Shown here piece by piece: positions 53,656 through 63,941 of a stretch of DNA of 64,000 nucleotides (position 1 is its first letter; every line of letters begins with the position of its first letter). Position numbers and translations under genes: made by a program. The notes beneath the pieces are model-generated. The model did not search any database, was not told the DNA's origin, and saw only the letters and a program-made list of their open reading frames with translations. The DNA is from an uncultured Tropicimonas sp. (GTDB lineage: Bacteria > Pseudomonadota > Alphaproteobacteria > Rhodobacterales > Rhodobacteraceae): NCBI GenBank assembly GCA_947495685.1, contig CANLZY010000004.1:62001-126000 (forward strand), written 5' to 3'.

Positions 53656-55884
53656 ATGAGCCTGACCGACAAACTCGCATCCGAGCGGAGGGCCCGGCTC
53701 GCGGCCGAACGCCTGCTCGAACTAAAAAGTCGTGAGCTGTTTGAGGCCAACCGCAAATTGTCCGTGCATGCACTGAAGCTGACGGATCAGATCGTCGAGC
53801 AGCGCGAGGTGGTACAACTGGCGCGCAGCGAGGCGGAAACGCTGAAGGACCGCAATCTCCAGACAATGGCGGAACTGGAACGGGCCGAGAAACAGGTCGG
53901 GATCGTCGAGCGCCGACTTTGGGATTCGGTTGAAACGGTCTCCAACGGGTTTGCGGTGTTCGACCAGCAGGATCGGTTGATCGCGGCCAATTCGGCGTGG
54001 TTGGCGCTGTTCGACTATTCTGACGTCATTCAGCCCGGAATCCCCTACATCGAGCTGATACGGTTTGCGGCCGAACAAGGCATCTTCGATCTGGGTGAAC
54101 AGGCCCCGAGCAACTGGATCAGCGATATGCTGGATCGGTGGGATCAGGCATCGATCCCCGAGGTCACATTGCTGTTGTGGAACGGGCAATACATGCGGTT
54201 TCTCGACCGGCGGTCTCGCGATGGCGACATGGTCTGCCTGGCGTTCGACATCACCGACATGAAAACGCGCGAAGAAGAACTGCGCGATGCCCGTTCGCGG
54301 GCGGAAGCCGCGAACCGGGCCAAATCCGCCTTTCTGGCGAATATGAGCCACGAGTTGCGAACTCCGATGAATGGCGTCGTGGCGATGACCGATCTTTTGC
54401 TCGAAGGGGATCTGGATGAAGAGCAGCAGCTCTATATCCGCACGATTCGCAGTTCGGGCGAGGCCTTGCTGGGTATCATCAACGACGTTCTCGATTTCTC
54501 AAAGCTGGAGGCGGAAAAGTTTGTCCTGCGGCCGGAACCCTTTGATCTGGAACGCATGTTGCACGAGGTTCTGACGCTGGTTGCGCCCATGGCGCGGGAC
54601 AAGGCGCTGGATCTGCATGTCGACTACGATCTGTTCCTGCCCACCCGATTGATCGGCGATCCGGGTCGCACGCGGCAGGTGCTGACCAACCTCATCGGCA
54701 ATGCGGTCAAGTTCACGTTGACGGGGCACGTTCTCGTGCGTGTTGTCGGAATGGAAACCGACGACAATTCCTGCAAGATCCACGTCACGATAGAGGATAC
54801 GGGAATCGGCATCGACGCCAACATGCAGGAGCATATCTTCGATTCCTTCGCCCAGGTGGAGCAGGACCAGAACCGCAACTTCGAGGGAACGGGGCTGGGG
54901 CTCGCCATCAGCCGGGAGATCATCGAGGTGATGGGCGGTCAGATCTGGGTCGAGTCCGAAAGGGGGCGCGGCTCGTGCTTCGGGTTCCGTGTCACGTTGC
55001 CCTGTGCCGACGAACAGCGCCCTCCGCCACGCGGACTCGAGGCTGGGTTGGTGAAGGCAATGATGGTGGGCGGCGGCGATCTCGACCAGGAAATCCTGTC
55101 CAAGCAGTTGCGACAATTGGGGATGGAGGTCTGCTGCGTTCGAAACGGCAGCGAGGCGCTATCGCGGGTCAATTCCGGTTTTACGCCACAGATCGTCCTG
55201 ATCGACGAGCGGCTTGCCGACGCCGAAGGCACGGATCTTGCAGCGGCCCTGCGGCAGGCCGGGCTGATGTCGGCGACGGTTTTGCTGTGCGCGGACCCAC
55301 ACCATGCACCGTCACCCTCGGTCCGGGCCTCGGTCGATGCGGTGCTGTCCCGCCCGATCCTTCGCAGCGACCTGTTTCGGACACTGGCCAGCCTGGCGGA
55401 ACACCGCCGTGCTGCACAAGGCGAGGGGCAGGCGGCCTTTGCGTCGCGCCGCGATCATCCGGCCAGGCCCCGGCAGATGCGGGTTCTCGCCGCAGAGGAC
55501 AACCGCACCAACCAGTTCGTGTTTCGAAAGATCGTCAAGGATCTCGACATCGACCTTGTCTTTGCCGCCAACGGACTCGAGGCCGTGGACCTGTTCTGCT
55601 CGTTTCGGCCGGATCTGGTGTTCATGGACATCTCGATGCCGGAGATGGACGGCAAGCAGGCGACCAGCGAGATCCGCAGACTGGAAGGCGCGTCGGGCCA
55701 CGTTCCGATCGTCGCGATGACGGCGCATGCGATGTCCGGAGACAAGGAAGAGATCCTAGCCGCGGGCCTGGACCAATACCTGACAAAGCCGATGAAAAAA
55801 GGTCTGATCACCGAGTTGATCGTCGCGGCCTGTCCGGCGGAATGCGTTTCTCCTGTGGTCAAGGAGGTCGTGGCCGCCCAGTGA
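53656..55884 (+). CDS. Soluble hybrid sensor histidine kinase with coiled coil, PAS and two receivers
   Basis: A 742-residue protein from ATG 53656. Residues about 1-95 form a charged coiled coil. A PAS-like domain (about 100-205, VSNGFAVFDQQDRLIAANSAW) precedes HisKA with H232 (ANMSHELRTP). The HATPase has IGNAVKFT, DTGIGI and EGTGLGLA. The first receiver (about 475-585) is degenerate: its start reads VGGGDLD and the conserved Lys position is Arg (SRP). The last receiver is complete, with AEDN, D658 (VFMDIS) and TKPM. No membrane segment is visible, so it senses something in the cytoplasm. No response regulator gene is adjacent. Confidence 0.88.
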   Translation: MSLTDKLASERRARLAAERLLELKSRELFEANRKLSVHALKLTDQIVEQREVVQLARSEAETLKDRNLQTMAELERAEKQVGIVERRLWDSVETVSNGFAVFDQQDRLIAANSAWLALFDYSDVIQPGIPYIELIRFAAEQGIFDLGEQAPSNWISDMLDRWDQASIPEVTLLLWNGQYMRFLDRRSRDGDMVCLAFDITDMKTREEELRDARSRAEAANRAKSAFLANMSHELRTPMNGVVAMTDLLLEGDLDEEQQLYIRTIRSSGEALLGIINDVLDFSKLEAEKFVLRPEPFDLERMLHEVLTLVAPMARDKALDLHVDYDLFLPTRLIGDPGRTRQVLTNLIGNAVKFTLTGHVLVRVVGMETDDNSCKIHVTIEDTGIGIDANMQEHIFDSFAQVEQDQNRNFEGTGLGLAISREIIEVMGGQIWVESERGRGSCFGFRVTLPCADEQRPPPRGLEAGLVKAMMVGGGDLDQEILSKQLRQLGMEVCCVRNGSEALSRVNSGFTPQIVLIDERLADAEGTDLAAALRQAGLMSATVLLCADPHHAPSPSVRASVDAVLSRPILRSDLFRTLASLAEHRRAAQGEGQAAFASRRDHPARPRQMRVLAAEDNRTNQFVFRKIVKDLDIDLVFAANGLEAVDLFCSFRPDLVFMDISMPEMDGKQATSEIRRLEGASGHVPIVAMTAHAMSGDKEEILAAGLDQYLTKPMKKGLITELIVAACPAECVSPVVKEVVAAQ

Positions 55885-55938
55885 TCCTTGGTCGGCGTCC
55901 GAAACGCCCCGTTGAACGTCGGGTCAGGATACCGACCA

Positions 55939-55951
55939 CATGCAGTGCATG
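55939..55951. repeat. Short palindrome CATGCA-G-TGCATG
   Basis: A perfect 6-bp inverted repeat around one G in the gap between the convergent kinase and yaaA genes. Role unknown; too short to call a terminator. The rest of this 117-base gap shows nothing else. Confidence 0.3.
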
Positions 55952-56001
55952 CCCGATCCGGCTTGTCGAAACCGGTCATTTTCCTGGGCACCGGGGGAGG
56001 G

Positions 56002-56787
56002 TTAGATCGATGTCCGAGGGTCGGACCCCCGCAGGAATACCGGGCGTTCCGGCGACGACAGCTCCTTCTGATAGCTGTATCCGCCGGTGTCGAACGCGGT
56101 TATCGTTACCGGGTCTGTCAGGCGATGCTGTATGATATAGCGAGCCATGGCGCCGCGAGCCTTCTTGGCAAAGAAACTCACGATCTTGGGGCCGCCGGGA
56201 CGGTCTTCCAGAAAGACGGGCGTCACGACGCGCAGGCCGTGCCCGTCTGCAGGGACCGCGCCGAAGTATTCCTGGCTTGCGCAATTTATCAACACATCCG
56301 TGCCAAGTGCCTGCGCGTCCCGCTCCAGCGTTCTGGCCAGCCTGTCCGACCAGTAGGCGTAGAGCGAGGGTCCCACGCGGGTCTTCAACCGGCTTCCCAT
56401 TTCCAGGCGATATGGCTGGATCGCATCCAGCGGGCGCAGAAGGCCGTAGAGGCCTGACAGGATCCGCAGGTGGTCCTGCGCCCAGGCCAGTTCGTCCAAG
56501 TCGAGCGATCCCGCCTCCAGCCCAGCATAGGTGTCGCCGGCAAAGGCCCTGGCGGCGGGGCGTTCGTCGATTGCATCGGGGGTGTCCCGAAATGCCGCAA
56601 AGCGATCCTTGTTCAGCTTTGCCAGATCTGGGCTGATGCTCATCAGCGCCTGCAACCTTGGTTTGGAGAGCTTTCCGGCGACGCCGGCCAGATAGGTCGC
56701 ATCCTGCTGGAACTCGGGGCGGGTGGTGGTGATTCCATCGACGGCGGACCAGTCGAGCCGCTTGGCGGGCGAGATGACGACCAACAT
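56002..56787 (-). CDS. yaaA: Peroxide stress protein YaaA (DUF328/UPF0246)
   Basis: A 261-residue protein from ATG 56787. The N-terminus MLVVISPAKRLDW is the family signature. Other conserved blocks are YGLLRPLDAIQPYRLEMGSRL, LINCASQEYF and VSFFAKKARGAMARY. In E. coli YaaA limits free iron and DNA damage during peroxide stress. GGAGA lies upstream. It is downstream of recQ on the same strand with a 68-base gap. Confidence 0.94.
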   Translation of the reverse strand: MLVVISPAKRLDWSAVDGITTTRPEFQQDATYLAGVAGKLSKPRLQALMSISPDLAKLNKDRFAAFRDTPDAIDERPAARAFAGDTYAGLEAGSLDLDELAWAQDHLRILSGLYGLLRPLDAIQPYRLEMGSRLKTRVGPSLYAYWSDRLARTLERDAQALGTDVLINCASQEYFGAVPADGHGLRVVTPVFLEDRPGGPKIVSFFAKKARGAMARYIIQHRLTDPVTITAFDTGGYSYQKELSSPERPVFLRGSDPRTSI

Positions 56788-56854
56788 CGGCGAGGTCTCC
56801 TGTTTGGCTATTTGCCGCGGCACCATAGTGATTTCGTCGGTGGCCGCCAGCCCG

Positions 56855-58906
56855 TCAGGATGCCTGTGCGAGCACGGCCAGGAATGCCGATCCGAAGCGT
56901 TCGGCCTTCTGCTCCGTCATGCCCGGTACACGGGCAATATCGTCGATGGAGCCGGGTTTGCGTTCTGCGATGTGGCGCAGGGTCGAATGGGTGCAACTGA
57001 GGTACTTGTCGATCCCGGAGGGGCCGCGGGCGAGGTCCACCTGAACCTGTTGCAGTTGGTCGAACAACACGCCGCCATCTCGTCCGGCCAACTGGCGGCG
57101 AGCCGGGTGCATCGCTTCGCCGGCGCCGGTGATGACCGCAAGGAAGTCCGCGCCGTAGCGTTCCAGCTTGGTCGCGCCCACGCCGTTGATCCGGGCGATT
57201 CCGTCGAGGCTGTCCGGGCGCGTCTGTGCCATCTCGATCAGGGTCCGGTCGTTGAACACCATGTAGGCTGGTAGTCCCGCCGCCTCGGAAAGGGCGCGCC
57301 GCTTGGCCTTGAGCGCCGAGAGCAGCGGGGCATCTTCCTCGCCCACCAGCTCCTTCGCGGCGGGGCGCCCCTTGGCGCGCACGACGCTGTCCTTGCGCAG
57401 GGTGATCGTCGCTTCGTCACGCAGGATCGGCCGCGCCGCTTCGGTCATCCGCAGCGCGCCGTGGCGTTCCGGGTCCGGGCGGATCAGGTCGTGCCCCATC
57501 ATCTGGCGAAAGACGGCCTGCCATTGGCGGCGGTCATATTCGGTGCCGACGCCGAATGTCGGCAGGCTGTCGTGCCCGCGATCAAGGATCTTCTGGGTGT
57601 TTTGGCCAAGAAGAATGTCGATGAGGTGCCCGGAACCGAAGTATTCGCCAGTGCGCAGAATCGCCGACAGCGCCTTGCGCACGGCCGTCGTGCCGTCAAA
57701 GGTTTCGGGTGGGCGTTCGCAGAGGTCACAGTGACCGCAGGGGTCTGCCTGTTCACCGAAATACCCCAGCAGGATCTGTCGTCGGCAGCCGAGCGACTCG
57801 GCCAGCCCGAGAAGGGCGTTCAGGCGCGCGTGGTCGGCGGACTTGCGCTCGGGCGGGGCCAGGCCCTCGTCGATTTGCGTTCGGCGCAGGCGAATGTCGT
57901 CGGGACCATACAACGTCAGTGTTTCAGCCGGCGCACCATCGCGACCGGCCCGTCCGATTTCCTGATAGTAGGACTCGATGGATTTGGGCAGGTCGGCATG
58001 GGCGACCCAGCGAATGTCGGGCTTGTCCACGCCCATTCCGAAGGCCACGGTGGCAACGACGATCAACCCATCCTCGGTCTGGAAGCGGTGTTCGACGGTG
58101 CGCCGGTCGTCGGCATCCATGCCTCCATGGTAATGACAGGCCAGATGGCCGCCCTCGCGCAGCGCCTGCGCCAGGGATTCGGTCTTGGCGCGCGTGCCGC
58201 AGTACACGATCCCCGACCGGCCTTTGCGCGCCGCCGCGAAGTACAGGATCTGGGTGCGCGGAGAATTCTTGGCCTCGAAGGCCAGGTGCAGGTTTGGTCG
58301 GTCAAAGCCGTGCAGGAAGGTGCGGGGTGCCACGCCATCGAACAGGCGGGTGACGATTTCCTCGCGGGTTTCTTCGTCCGCCGTCGCGGTGAAGGCGGCA
58401 AGCGGTACCCCGAGCGCCTGGCGCAACTCGCCGATGCGCAAGTAGTCGGGGCGAAAGTCGTGCCCCCACTGGCTGACGCAATGCGCCTCGTCCACGGCGA
58501 TCATCGAGACGCCGACCCGGCGCAGCATGCCGACGGCGGCGCCGGACGCCAACCGTTCCGGCGCCATGTAGAGCAATTTCAACTGTCCCTCTGCGAGTGC
58601 GGCAAAGACCGCGTCGGTTTCGTCCTGCGTGTTGCCGGATGTCAGGGCTCCTGCTGTGACCCCGGCGGCCCGCAAGGCGCGCACCTGGTCGCGCATCAGG
58701 GCAATCAGCGGCGAAATGACCACCGTGACACCGTCCCGGCACAGTGCCGGCAACTGGAAGCAGAGCGACTTACCGCCGCCTGTCGGCATGATGGCGAGCG
58801 TGTTTTCGCCGGCTGTCACGGCCTCCACGATCTCGGCCTGTCCGGGCCGAAAGGACGCGAAACCGAATACGGAGGAAAGTAGCTCTTGCGGCGCGGGCGC
58901 GGCCAT
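56855..58906 (-). CDS. recQ: ATP-dependent DNA helicase RecQ
   Basis: A 683-residue superfamily 2 helicase. Walker A is MPTGGGKSLCFQLP (about 40-53), the DEAH box is AVDEAHCVSQWGHDFRPDY, and motif VI is YYQEIGRAGRDG. The RecQ zinc site is CRRQILLGYFGE...CGHCDLC. A winged-helix region and two HRDC-like modules follow: one around ARINGVGATKLERYG and a C-terminal one around ARVPGMTEQKAERFG. It unwinds DNA 3' to 5' in recombination and repair. Confidence 0.95.
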   Translation of the reverse strand: MAAPAPQELLSSVFGFASFRPGQAEIVEAVTAGENTLAIMPTGGGKSLCFQLPALCRDGVTVVISPLIALMRDQVRALRAAGVTAGALTSGNTQDETDAVFAALAEGQLKLLYMAPERLASGAAVGMLRRVGVSMIAVDEAHCVSQWGHDFRPDYLRIGELRQALGVPLAAFTATADEETREEIVTRLFDGVAPRTFLHGFDRPNLHLAFEAKNSPRTQILYFAAARKGRSGIVYCGTRAKTESLAQALREGGHLACHYHGGMDADDRRTVEHRFQTEDGLIVVATVAFGMGVDKPDIRWVAHADLPKSIESYYQEIGRAGRDGAPAETLTLYGPDDIRLRRTQIDEGLAPPERKSADHARLNALLGLAESLGCRRQILLGYFGEQADPCGHCDLCERPPETFDGTTAVRKALSAILRTGEYFGSGHLIDILLGQNTQKILDRGHDSLPTFGVGTEYDRRQWQAVFRQMMGHDLIRPDPERHGALRMTEAARPILRDEATITLRKDSVVRAKGRPAAKELVGEEDAPLLSALKAKRRALSEAAGLPAYMVFNDRTLIEMAQTRPDSLDGIARINGVGATKLERYGADFLAVITGAGEAMHPARRQLAGRDGGVLFDQLQQVQVDLARGPSGIDKYLSCTHSTLRHIAERKPGSIDDIARVPGMTEQKAERFGSAFLAVLAQAS

Positions 58907-58993
58907 GGCCGATCCTGTCGGGTCTGTTTCAACTGCTCGTTATTGCGCGCAACATCCCATAACTGGAATCGGCGAACAAGCCCGTCGGCGGGA

Positions 58994-59281
58994 TCAGCGC
59001 AGGCCGAACAGGGTCGGCAGGATGATGTCGCGCAGCGCGATGATCAGGACAAAGGTCACCAGCGGCGCCAGATCCAGCGGGCGCGTATCGGGCAGAAACC
59101 CTCGGATCGGCCGATAGACCGGCTCCAGCAGCCGGTTCAGCCCGTCCCAGATGCCCCGAACCGTCGGTTGGCCGTAGTTCAGCACGTTGAAGTTCAGCAG
59201 CCAGCTCATGATGATATGCGCAATCATGATGAAGAAGGCGACGTCCAGGATCAGCCGCAGAATGTCGTAGATCGCCAGCAT
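58994..59281 (-). CDS. YggT family membrane protein
   Basis: A 95-residue protein from ATG 59281 with GAGGAG upstream. Two hydrophobic segments (ILDVAFFIMIAHIIMSWLL and LVTFVLIIALRDIIL) flank a conserved loop LNRLLEPVYRPIRGFLP, the YggT signature. These small inner-membrane proteins are linked to cell division and osmotic shock in other bacteria. It lies between recQ and the divergent thioesterase gene. Confidence 0.9.
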   Translation of the reverse strand: MLAIYDILRLILDVAFFIMIAHIIMSWLLNFNVLNYGQPTVRGIWDGLNRLLEPVYRPIRGFLPDTRPLDLAPLVTFVLIIALRDIILPTLFGLR

Positions 59282-59413
59282 TGTGGTCTCCTCGATCGTC
59301 GGTTCCGGTTGCATTTAGGCGGCGCTGGCGCGCGGCGCAACCGTTGTGCCGCGATGTTCTTATTGACGTGAACGTAAACATCGGGTTGACGAGGGGCCAA
59401 AAGGAAGCCGCCC

Positions 59414-59977
59414 ATGTACCCAGTCGTTCGCCTGATCAAGGAAGTCCTCCGCCATCGAAAGGCGCCGCCGCTGCCGATGACGGGAACCCATGTTGCAACC
59501 CATATCTGTTGGCCCTGGGACATCGACGTCTGGATGGAGCTCAACAACGGGCGGACCCTGACGCTGTACGACCTTGGCCGGATCGTGTTGTTTCAACGGC
59601 TTGGGATTGTGCCGGTGATGAAACAGAACCGCTGGGGCGGCACCGTGGCGGGCTCGTCGGTGCGCTATCGCAAACGCGTTCGCATGTTCGACCGGTACGA
59701 GTTGCGCACCCGGATGATCGGGTGGGACGACAAGTTTTTCTACGCCGAGCAATCCATGTGGCGGAAGGGTGACTGCGCCTCGCACGGCCTGTTGCGCATG
59801 GCGATCACCGACGCCAGGGGGCTGGTCACCAGCGACCGCGTGATGGCCGCGATGGAAGGGGCCCCCGAAAGCCCGCCGCTGCCGGACTGGGTCGTCGCCT
59901 GGATCGATGCCGAAAATCGGCGCCCATGGCCGCCGATGCAGGACGTGGCGCAGGCACCTGCAATTGCGGCGGAGTAG
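59414..59977 (+). CDS. Thioesterase-like (hotdog-fold) protein
   Basis: A 187-residue protein of the acyl-CoA thioesterase/4HBT type. [24 protein letters not shown] is the helix-and-active-site segment (D, N and E positions), and [25 protein letters not shown] forms the central strands. AAGGAAG precedes ATG 59414. The substrate is unknown. It runs in the direction of dapE, which begins 41 bases later. Confidence 0.82.
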   Translation: MYPVVRLIKEVLRHRKAPPLPMTGTHVATHICWPWDIDVWMELNNGRTLTLYDLGRIVLFQRLGIVPVMKQNRWGGTVAGSSVRYRKRVRMFDRYELRTRMIGWDDKFFYAEQSMWRKGDCASHGLLRMAITDARGLVTSDRVMAAMEGAPESPPLPDWVVAWIDAENRRPWPPMQDVAQAPAIAAE

Positions 59978-60018
59978 CAAACCGGATAGGTCATTTCGAT
60001 GCCGCCGAAGGACCTGAC

Positions 60019-61158
60019 ATGACCGACCCCGTTGCCTTGACCGCCGAGCTGATCCGCTGCCCTTCCGTGACCCCGGAAGACGGCGGTGCGCTTGTCCTTC
60101 TGGAACATCTGCTGAGCGACGCAGGGTTCGCCTGCACCCGGGTCGACCGCAACGGAACGGTCAATCTGTTTGCCCGGTGGGGCGCGCGCGGCCATGCGCG
60201 GACCTTTGGCTTCAATGGCCACACCGACGTGGTGCCGGTCGGCGATGCTGCCGCCTGGACGGTCGCCCCGTTTGGCGGCGACCAGGAGGATGGGTTCCTG
60301 TGGGGACGCGGCGCGACCGACATGAAATCCGGTGTGGCAGCCTTTGCGGCGGCGGCGATCGATTTCGTCCGGGATACCCCGCCCGACGGGGCCATCGTCC
60401 TGACCATCACCGGCGACGAGGAAGGCCCTGCAACGGACGGCACCGTTGCCCTGCTCGACTGGATGCAGGGCGCACAGGAGGCGATGTCGGTCTGTCTGGT
60501 CGGAGAGCCGACCTGCCCCGATACGATGGGTGAGATGATGAAGATCGGCCGGCGTGGGTCGATCTCGGGCTGGTTCACCGCGCGTGGTCAGCAGGGGCAC
60601 GTTGCCTATCCGCACAGGGCGCGCAACCCGGTGGCGGCGATCGCCCGGCTGGTCACCCACCTGACAGAACAGATTCTGGACGATGGAACCGCACATTTTG
60701 ATGCCTCCACCCTGGCCGTGACCACCATCGATACGGGCAACCCGGCGACCAACGTGATCCCGGCGACCTGCACCGCCACCGTGAACATCCGTTTCAACGA
60801 TCTGCACACGGGCGCCAGTCTGGCCGGCTGGCTGCGACAGCAGGCCGATGCCATCGCGGCTGACACCGGGGTCGAGATCGAAACGGAAACCCGCGTGTCC
60901 GGCGAAAGTTTCCTGACACCGCCCGGCGCGCTTTCGGATCTGGTGGCGCGCGCAGTGCAGGCCGAAACCGGTGTGCAACCACAGATGTCCACCTCCGGGG
61001 GCACATCGGACGCGCGCTTCGTCAAGGATCACTGCCCGGTCGTCGAATTCGGCCTGGTCGGGCGAACAATGCATCAGGTCGACGAGAGGGTCGAGATTGA
61101 GCAGATCCATCAACTCAAAGCGGTCTATTCCCGCATCCTGCAAGAGTATTTCGCCTGA
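60019..61158 (+). CDS. dapE: Succinyl-diaminopimelate desuccinylase
   Basis: A 379-residue zinc metallopeptidase-like enzyme from ATG 60019. Metal ligands lie in FNGHTDVVP (His, near 70), [10 protein letters not shown] (bridging Asp), the catalytic ITGDEEGPA and the C-terminal [12 protein letters not shown] (His). It releases succinate from N-succinyl-LL-DAP, completing the route started by dapD at 24313. Longer in-frame starts upstream run through the end of the thioesterase gene. Confidence 0.95.
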   Translation: MTDPVALTAELIRCPSVTPEDGGALVLLEHLLSDAGFACTRVDRNGTVNLFARWGARGHARTFGFNGHTDVVPVGDAAAWTVAPFGGDQEDGFLWGRGATDMKSGVAAFAAAAIDFVRDTPPDGAIVLTITGDEEGPATDGTVALLDWMQGAQEAMSVCLVGEPTCPDTMGEMMKIGRRGSISGWFTARGQQGHVAYPHRARNPVAAIARLVTHLTEQILDDGTAHFDASTLAVTTIDTGNPATNVIPATCTATVNIRFNDLHTGASLAGWLRQQADAIAADTGVEIETETRVSGESFLTPPGALSDLVARAVQAETGVQPQMSTSGGTSDARFVKDHCPVVEFGLVGRTMHQVDERVEIEQIHQLKAVYSRILQEYFA

Positions 61159-61249
61159 TCCAACGCGCCGTTGCCGTTAGGGCCCGGCCCGCCGGGTCCG
61201 GGTTCTTTCCGATGGTGACAGCCTTCTGTGGCCGTGCTACCTCGCGAAT

Positions 61250-63508
61250 ATGGCAGATCTTCCCACCAAGGCGCAGGTCCTCGACTGGATCGCCGAGAAC
61301 CCCACCCAGACATCCAAACGCGATATCGCCAGGGCCTTCGGGGTCAAGGGCGCAGCGCGGATCGACCTGAAGCGGCTCCTCAAGGAGCTCGAGGCCGAGG
61401 GCAACCTGCAAAAGGCGGGCAAGCACTACCGCGACCCGGACAAGCTCCCTCCCGTTTCCGTTCTTCAGATGCTGGCACCCGACGCCAACGGCGATCTCTA
61501 TGCCCGACCGCTGGAATGGCAGGGCGAAGGACCGGAGCCGCGTGTTCTTTACGTTGCGCGTGGAACCGATGCAGCGTTGGGCGACGGCGATCGCATCCTT
61601 GGTCGGTTGACCGAGGTTCGGGCGGACGATCACCAGTACGAAGCGCGCCTGATCCGCAGGATCGGTCACAATCCGCACAAGATCCTTGGCGTCTATCGCA
61701 AGCGGACCGAGGGCGGTCGTATCACCCCGATCGACAAGGGGGCCGACCGGGAATGGCAGGTTCCCATCGGTGCCACCCATGGCGCACAAGACGGCGAACT
61801 GGTCGAGGCGGAACAGGCCAGCGCCCGTGGCAAGCTCGGCCTGCCCACGGCAAGGATCATCGCGCGGCTGGGCGATCCTTCGGCCCCCAAGGCGGTCTCG
61901 CTGATTGCCATCCACCAGCACGGGATCCCAGACGATTTTCCCGACAAGGTGATTGTAGAGGCCGATGAAATGAAGCCCGCCGGCCTGTCGGGCCGCGAGG
62001 ACATGCGCGACCTGCCGCTGATCACCATCGATCCGGCCGATGCCCGCGACCACGATGATGCCGTCTATGCCCATGCCGACGATGACCCGAAGAATGTCGA
62101 CGGCCACGTCGTCTGGGTGGCCATCGCCGATGTCGCGCACTACGTCACACCCGGGACGGCGCTGGATTTCGAGGCCAGGACCCGGGGCAACTCCACCTAT
62201 TTCCCCGACCGGGTGGTGCCGATGCTGCCGGACCGGCTGTCCGGCGATTTGTGCTCGCTGCACGAAGGCGTTCCGCGGGCCTGCATCGCGGTCCGGATGC
62301 GGTTTGACGAGCACGGTCAGAAGATCGGGCATTCGTTCCACCGGGGCCTGATGCGCTCCCTTGCATCGCTGAATTACCAAGAGGTTCAGGACGCCCTGGA
62401 CGGCGCGCCGAATGATGCCTGTGCGCCGATCCTGGACGAGGTTCTGAAACCGTTGCATGCCGCCTATCTGGCGGTGGCGCGGGCCCGCGACCTGCGCCAA
62501 CCGCTGGATCTGGATCTGCCGGAGCGGCGCATCGAGCTGTCCGAAGCGGGCGATGTCACCTCGGTCAACTTTCGTGAAAGACTGGTCGCCCATCGGCTGA
62601 TCGAAGACTTCATGGTGCTGGCCAACGTGTGTGCCGGCGAAACCCTTGCCGCCAAACGCCAGCCGCTGCTGTACCGGGTGCACGAGGAACCGCCCCCGGA
62701 AAAGCTCGACTCCTTGCGCGAGACGGCTCAGGCGAGTGGCCTGACGTTGGCCAAGGGGCAGGTCCTGCAAACCCGTCACCTGAACAAGCTGTTGAACGAC
62801 GCCGCCGGCACCGACGTGGCCGAGATGATCAACCTCAGCACGCTGCGGTCGATGACACAGGCCTATTACAGCCCCGAGAACTTTGGCCATTTTGGCCTGG
62901 CGCTCAAGACCTACGCCCATTTCACCTCGCCCATCCGCCGCTATTCCGACCTGATCGTGCATCGCGGCCTGATTTCTGCGCACGGCTGGGGCAAGGACGG
63001 GCTGTCGGTTGGTGACATCGAGCGGCTGGACCGCACTGCCGAACATATCTCCGAGACCGAGCGCCGCTCGATGGCGGCTGAACGGGACACGACCGACCGT
63101 TACCTTGCCGCCTATCTGTCGGAGCGGGTCGGCAACGAGTTCACCGGCCGGATCAGTGGCATCGCCCGGTTCGGGGTGTTCGTGAAACTGGATGAAACCG
63201 CCGCCGACGGGTTGATTCCGATCCGGTCCCTCGGGTCCGAATTCTTCCATTATGACCGCGAGGCACAGACCCTGATGGGGTCGGACACTGGGCGCGTGAT
63301 TTCGCTGGGCCAACGCGTGACCGTGCGCCTGACCGAAGCGGTGCCGGTCACCGGCGGGCTGATGCTGGAACTGCTGGAAATCGAGGGCGATCAGGTGAAA
63401 CCCAACACGCAGACGCGTGGACGGGGCAAACCGGTGCGACGCAAACCCGGTCAGGCAAAAGCGCACGCTGGCAAGACCGCCCGGAAGGTGTCGCGCCGTC
63501 GCAAGTGA
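61250..63508 (+). CDS. rnr: Ribonuclease R
   Basis: A 752-residue 3'-5' exoribonuclease from ATG 61250. It opens with a winged-helix domain (about 1-65) and cold-shock-type OB folds, followed by the RNB catalytic domain. The catalytic acidic cluster is DPADARDHDD (D264, D267, D269, D270), and the S1 domain is in FTGRISGIARFGVFVKLDE. The Lys/Arg-rich tail (about 725-752) is typical of RNase R. It degrades structured RNA. Normal length and complete. Confidence 0.96.
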   Translation: MADLPTKAQVLDWIAENPTQTSKRDIARAFGVKGAARIDLKRLLKELEAEGNLQKAGKHYRDPDKLPPVSVLQMLAPDANGDLYARPLEWQGEGPEPRVLYVARGTDAALGDGDRILGRLTEVRADDHQYEARLIRRIGHNPHKILGVYRKRTEGGRITPIDKGADREWQVPIGATHGAQDGELVEAEQASARGKLGLPTARIIARLGDPSAPKAVSLIAIHQHGIPDDFPDKVIVEADEMKPAGLSGREDMRDLPLITIDPADARDHDDAVYAHADDDPKNVDGHVVWVAIADVAHYVTPGTALDFEARTRGNSTYFPDRVVPMLPDRLSGDLCSLHEGVPRACIAVRMRFDEHGQKIGHSFHRGLMRSLASLNYQEVQDALDGAPNDACAPILDEVLKPLHAAYLAVARARDLRQPLDLDLPERRIELSEAGDVTSVNFRERLVAHRLIEDFMVLANVCAGETLAAKRQPLLYRVHEEPPPEKLDSLRETAQASGLTLAKGQVLQTRHLNKLLNDAAGTDVAEMINLSTLRSMTQAYYSPENFGHFGLALKTYAHFTSPIRRYSDLIVHRGLISAHGWGKDGLSVGDIERLDRTAEHISETERRSMAAERDTTDRYLAAYLSERVGNEFTGRISGIARFGVFVKLDETAADGLIPIRSLGSEFFHYDREAQTLMGSDTGRVISLGQRVTVRLTEAVPVTGGLMLELLEIEGDQVKPNTQTRGRGKPVRRKPGQAKAHAGKTARKVSRRRK

Positions 63509-63587
63509 GCGCCAAAGGACGCGCTATGTCCGGAACGGCCGTTCGTCGACTTGAACGTGGCCAGAAACATCAGTGCTCGGAAGAGAC

Positions 63588-63941
63588 ATGCTCGCCTCGT
63601 CCATTCGCAGATTTGGTCTGTTGCGCGGTCAGAAGACCACGCCATAGGCCCTCACAGCAGCGTTGTTGCCTCCTTCGCAGGTTGCCGTGACCAAGGGCCT
63701 GCCGGAAGACGTCCGCGTTGATGATCAGGGCAACCTGCCGGATATCAGTCACTATTGCTAGAAGGTTCCAGACCTGATGGTAGATCGGCTGTCCATCATG
63801 ATTGGTGCAGATCTGGAGCTGCCGCGAGTGAATGTATCGCCACGGCTCGATCCATCGGTGTACCAGTTGGGTGATCCGGAACGATTCGATCGGCTCAATC
63901 GGACGATCGCCGTCTATGAAACGATCCGGTTCCAGGGTTGA
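63588..63941 (+). pseudogene. Degraded coding remnant with two in-frame TAG codons
   Basis: One frame from ATG 63588 reads like protein but is interrupted by TAG twice. Phrases such as KGLPEDVRVDDQGNLPD, then after the second stop DRLSIMIGADLELPRVNVSPR and DRLNRTIAVYETIRF, have natural composition and end at TGA 63941. The last part (63777-63941) is open for 54 codons. It may be the 3' part of a decayed enzyme gene. I cannot name the family with confidence. Confidence 0.4.
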
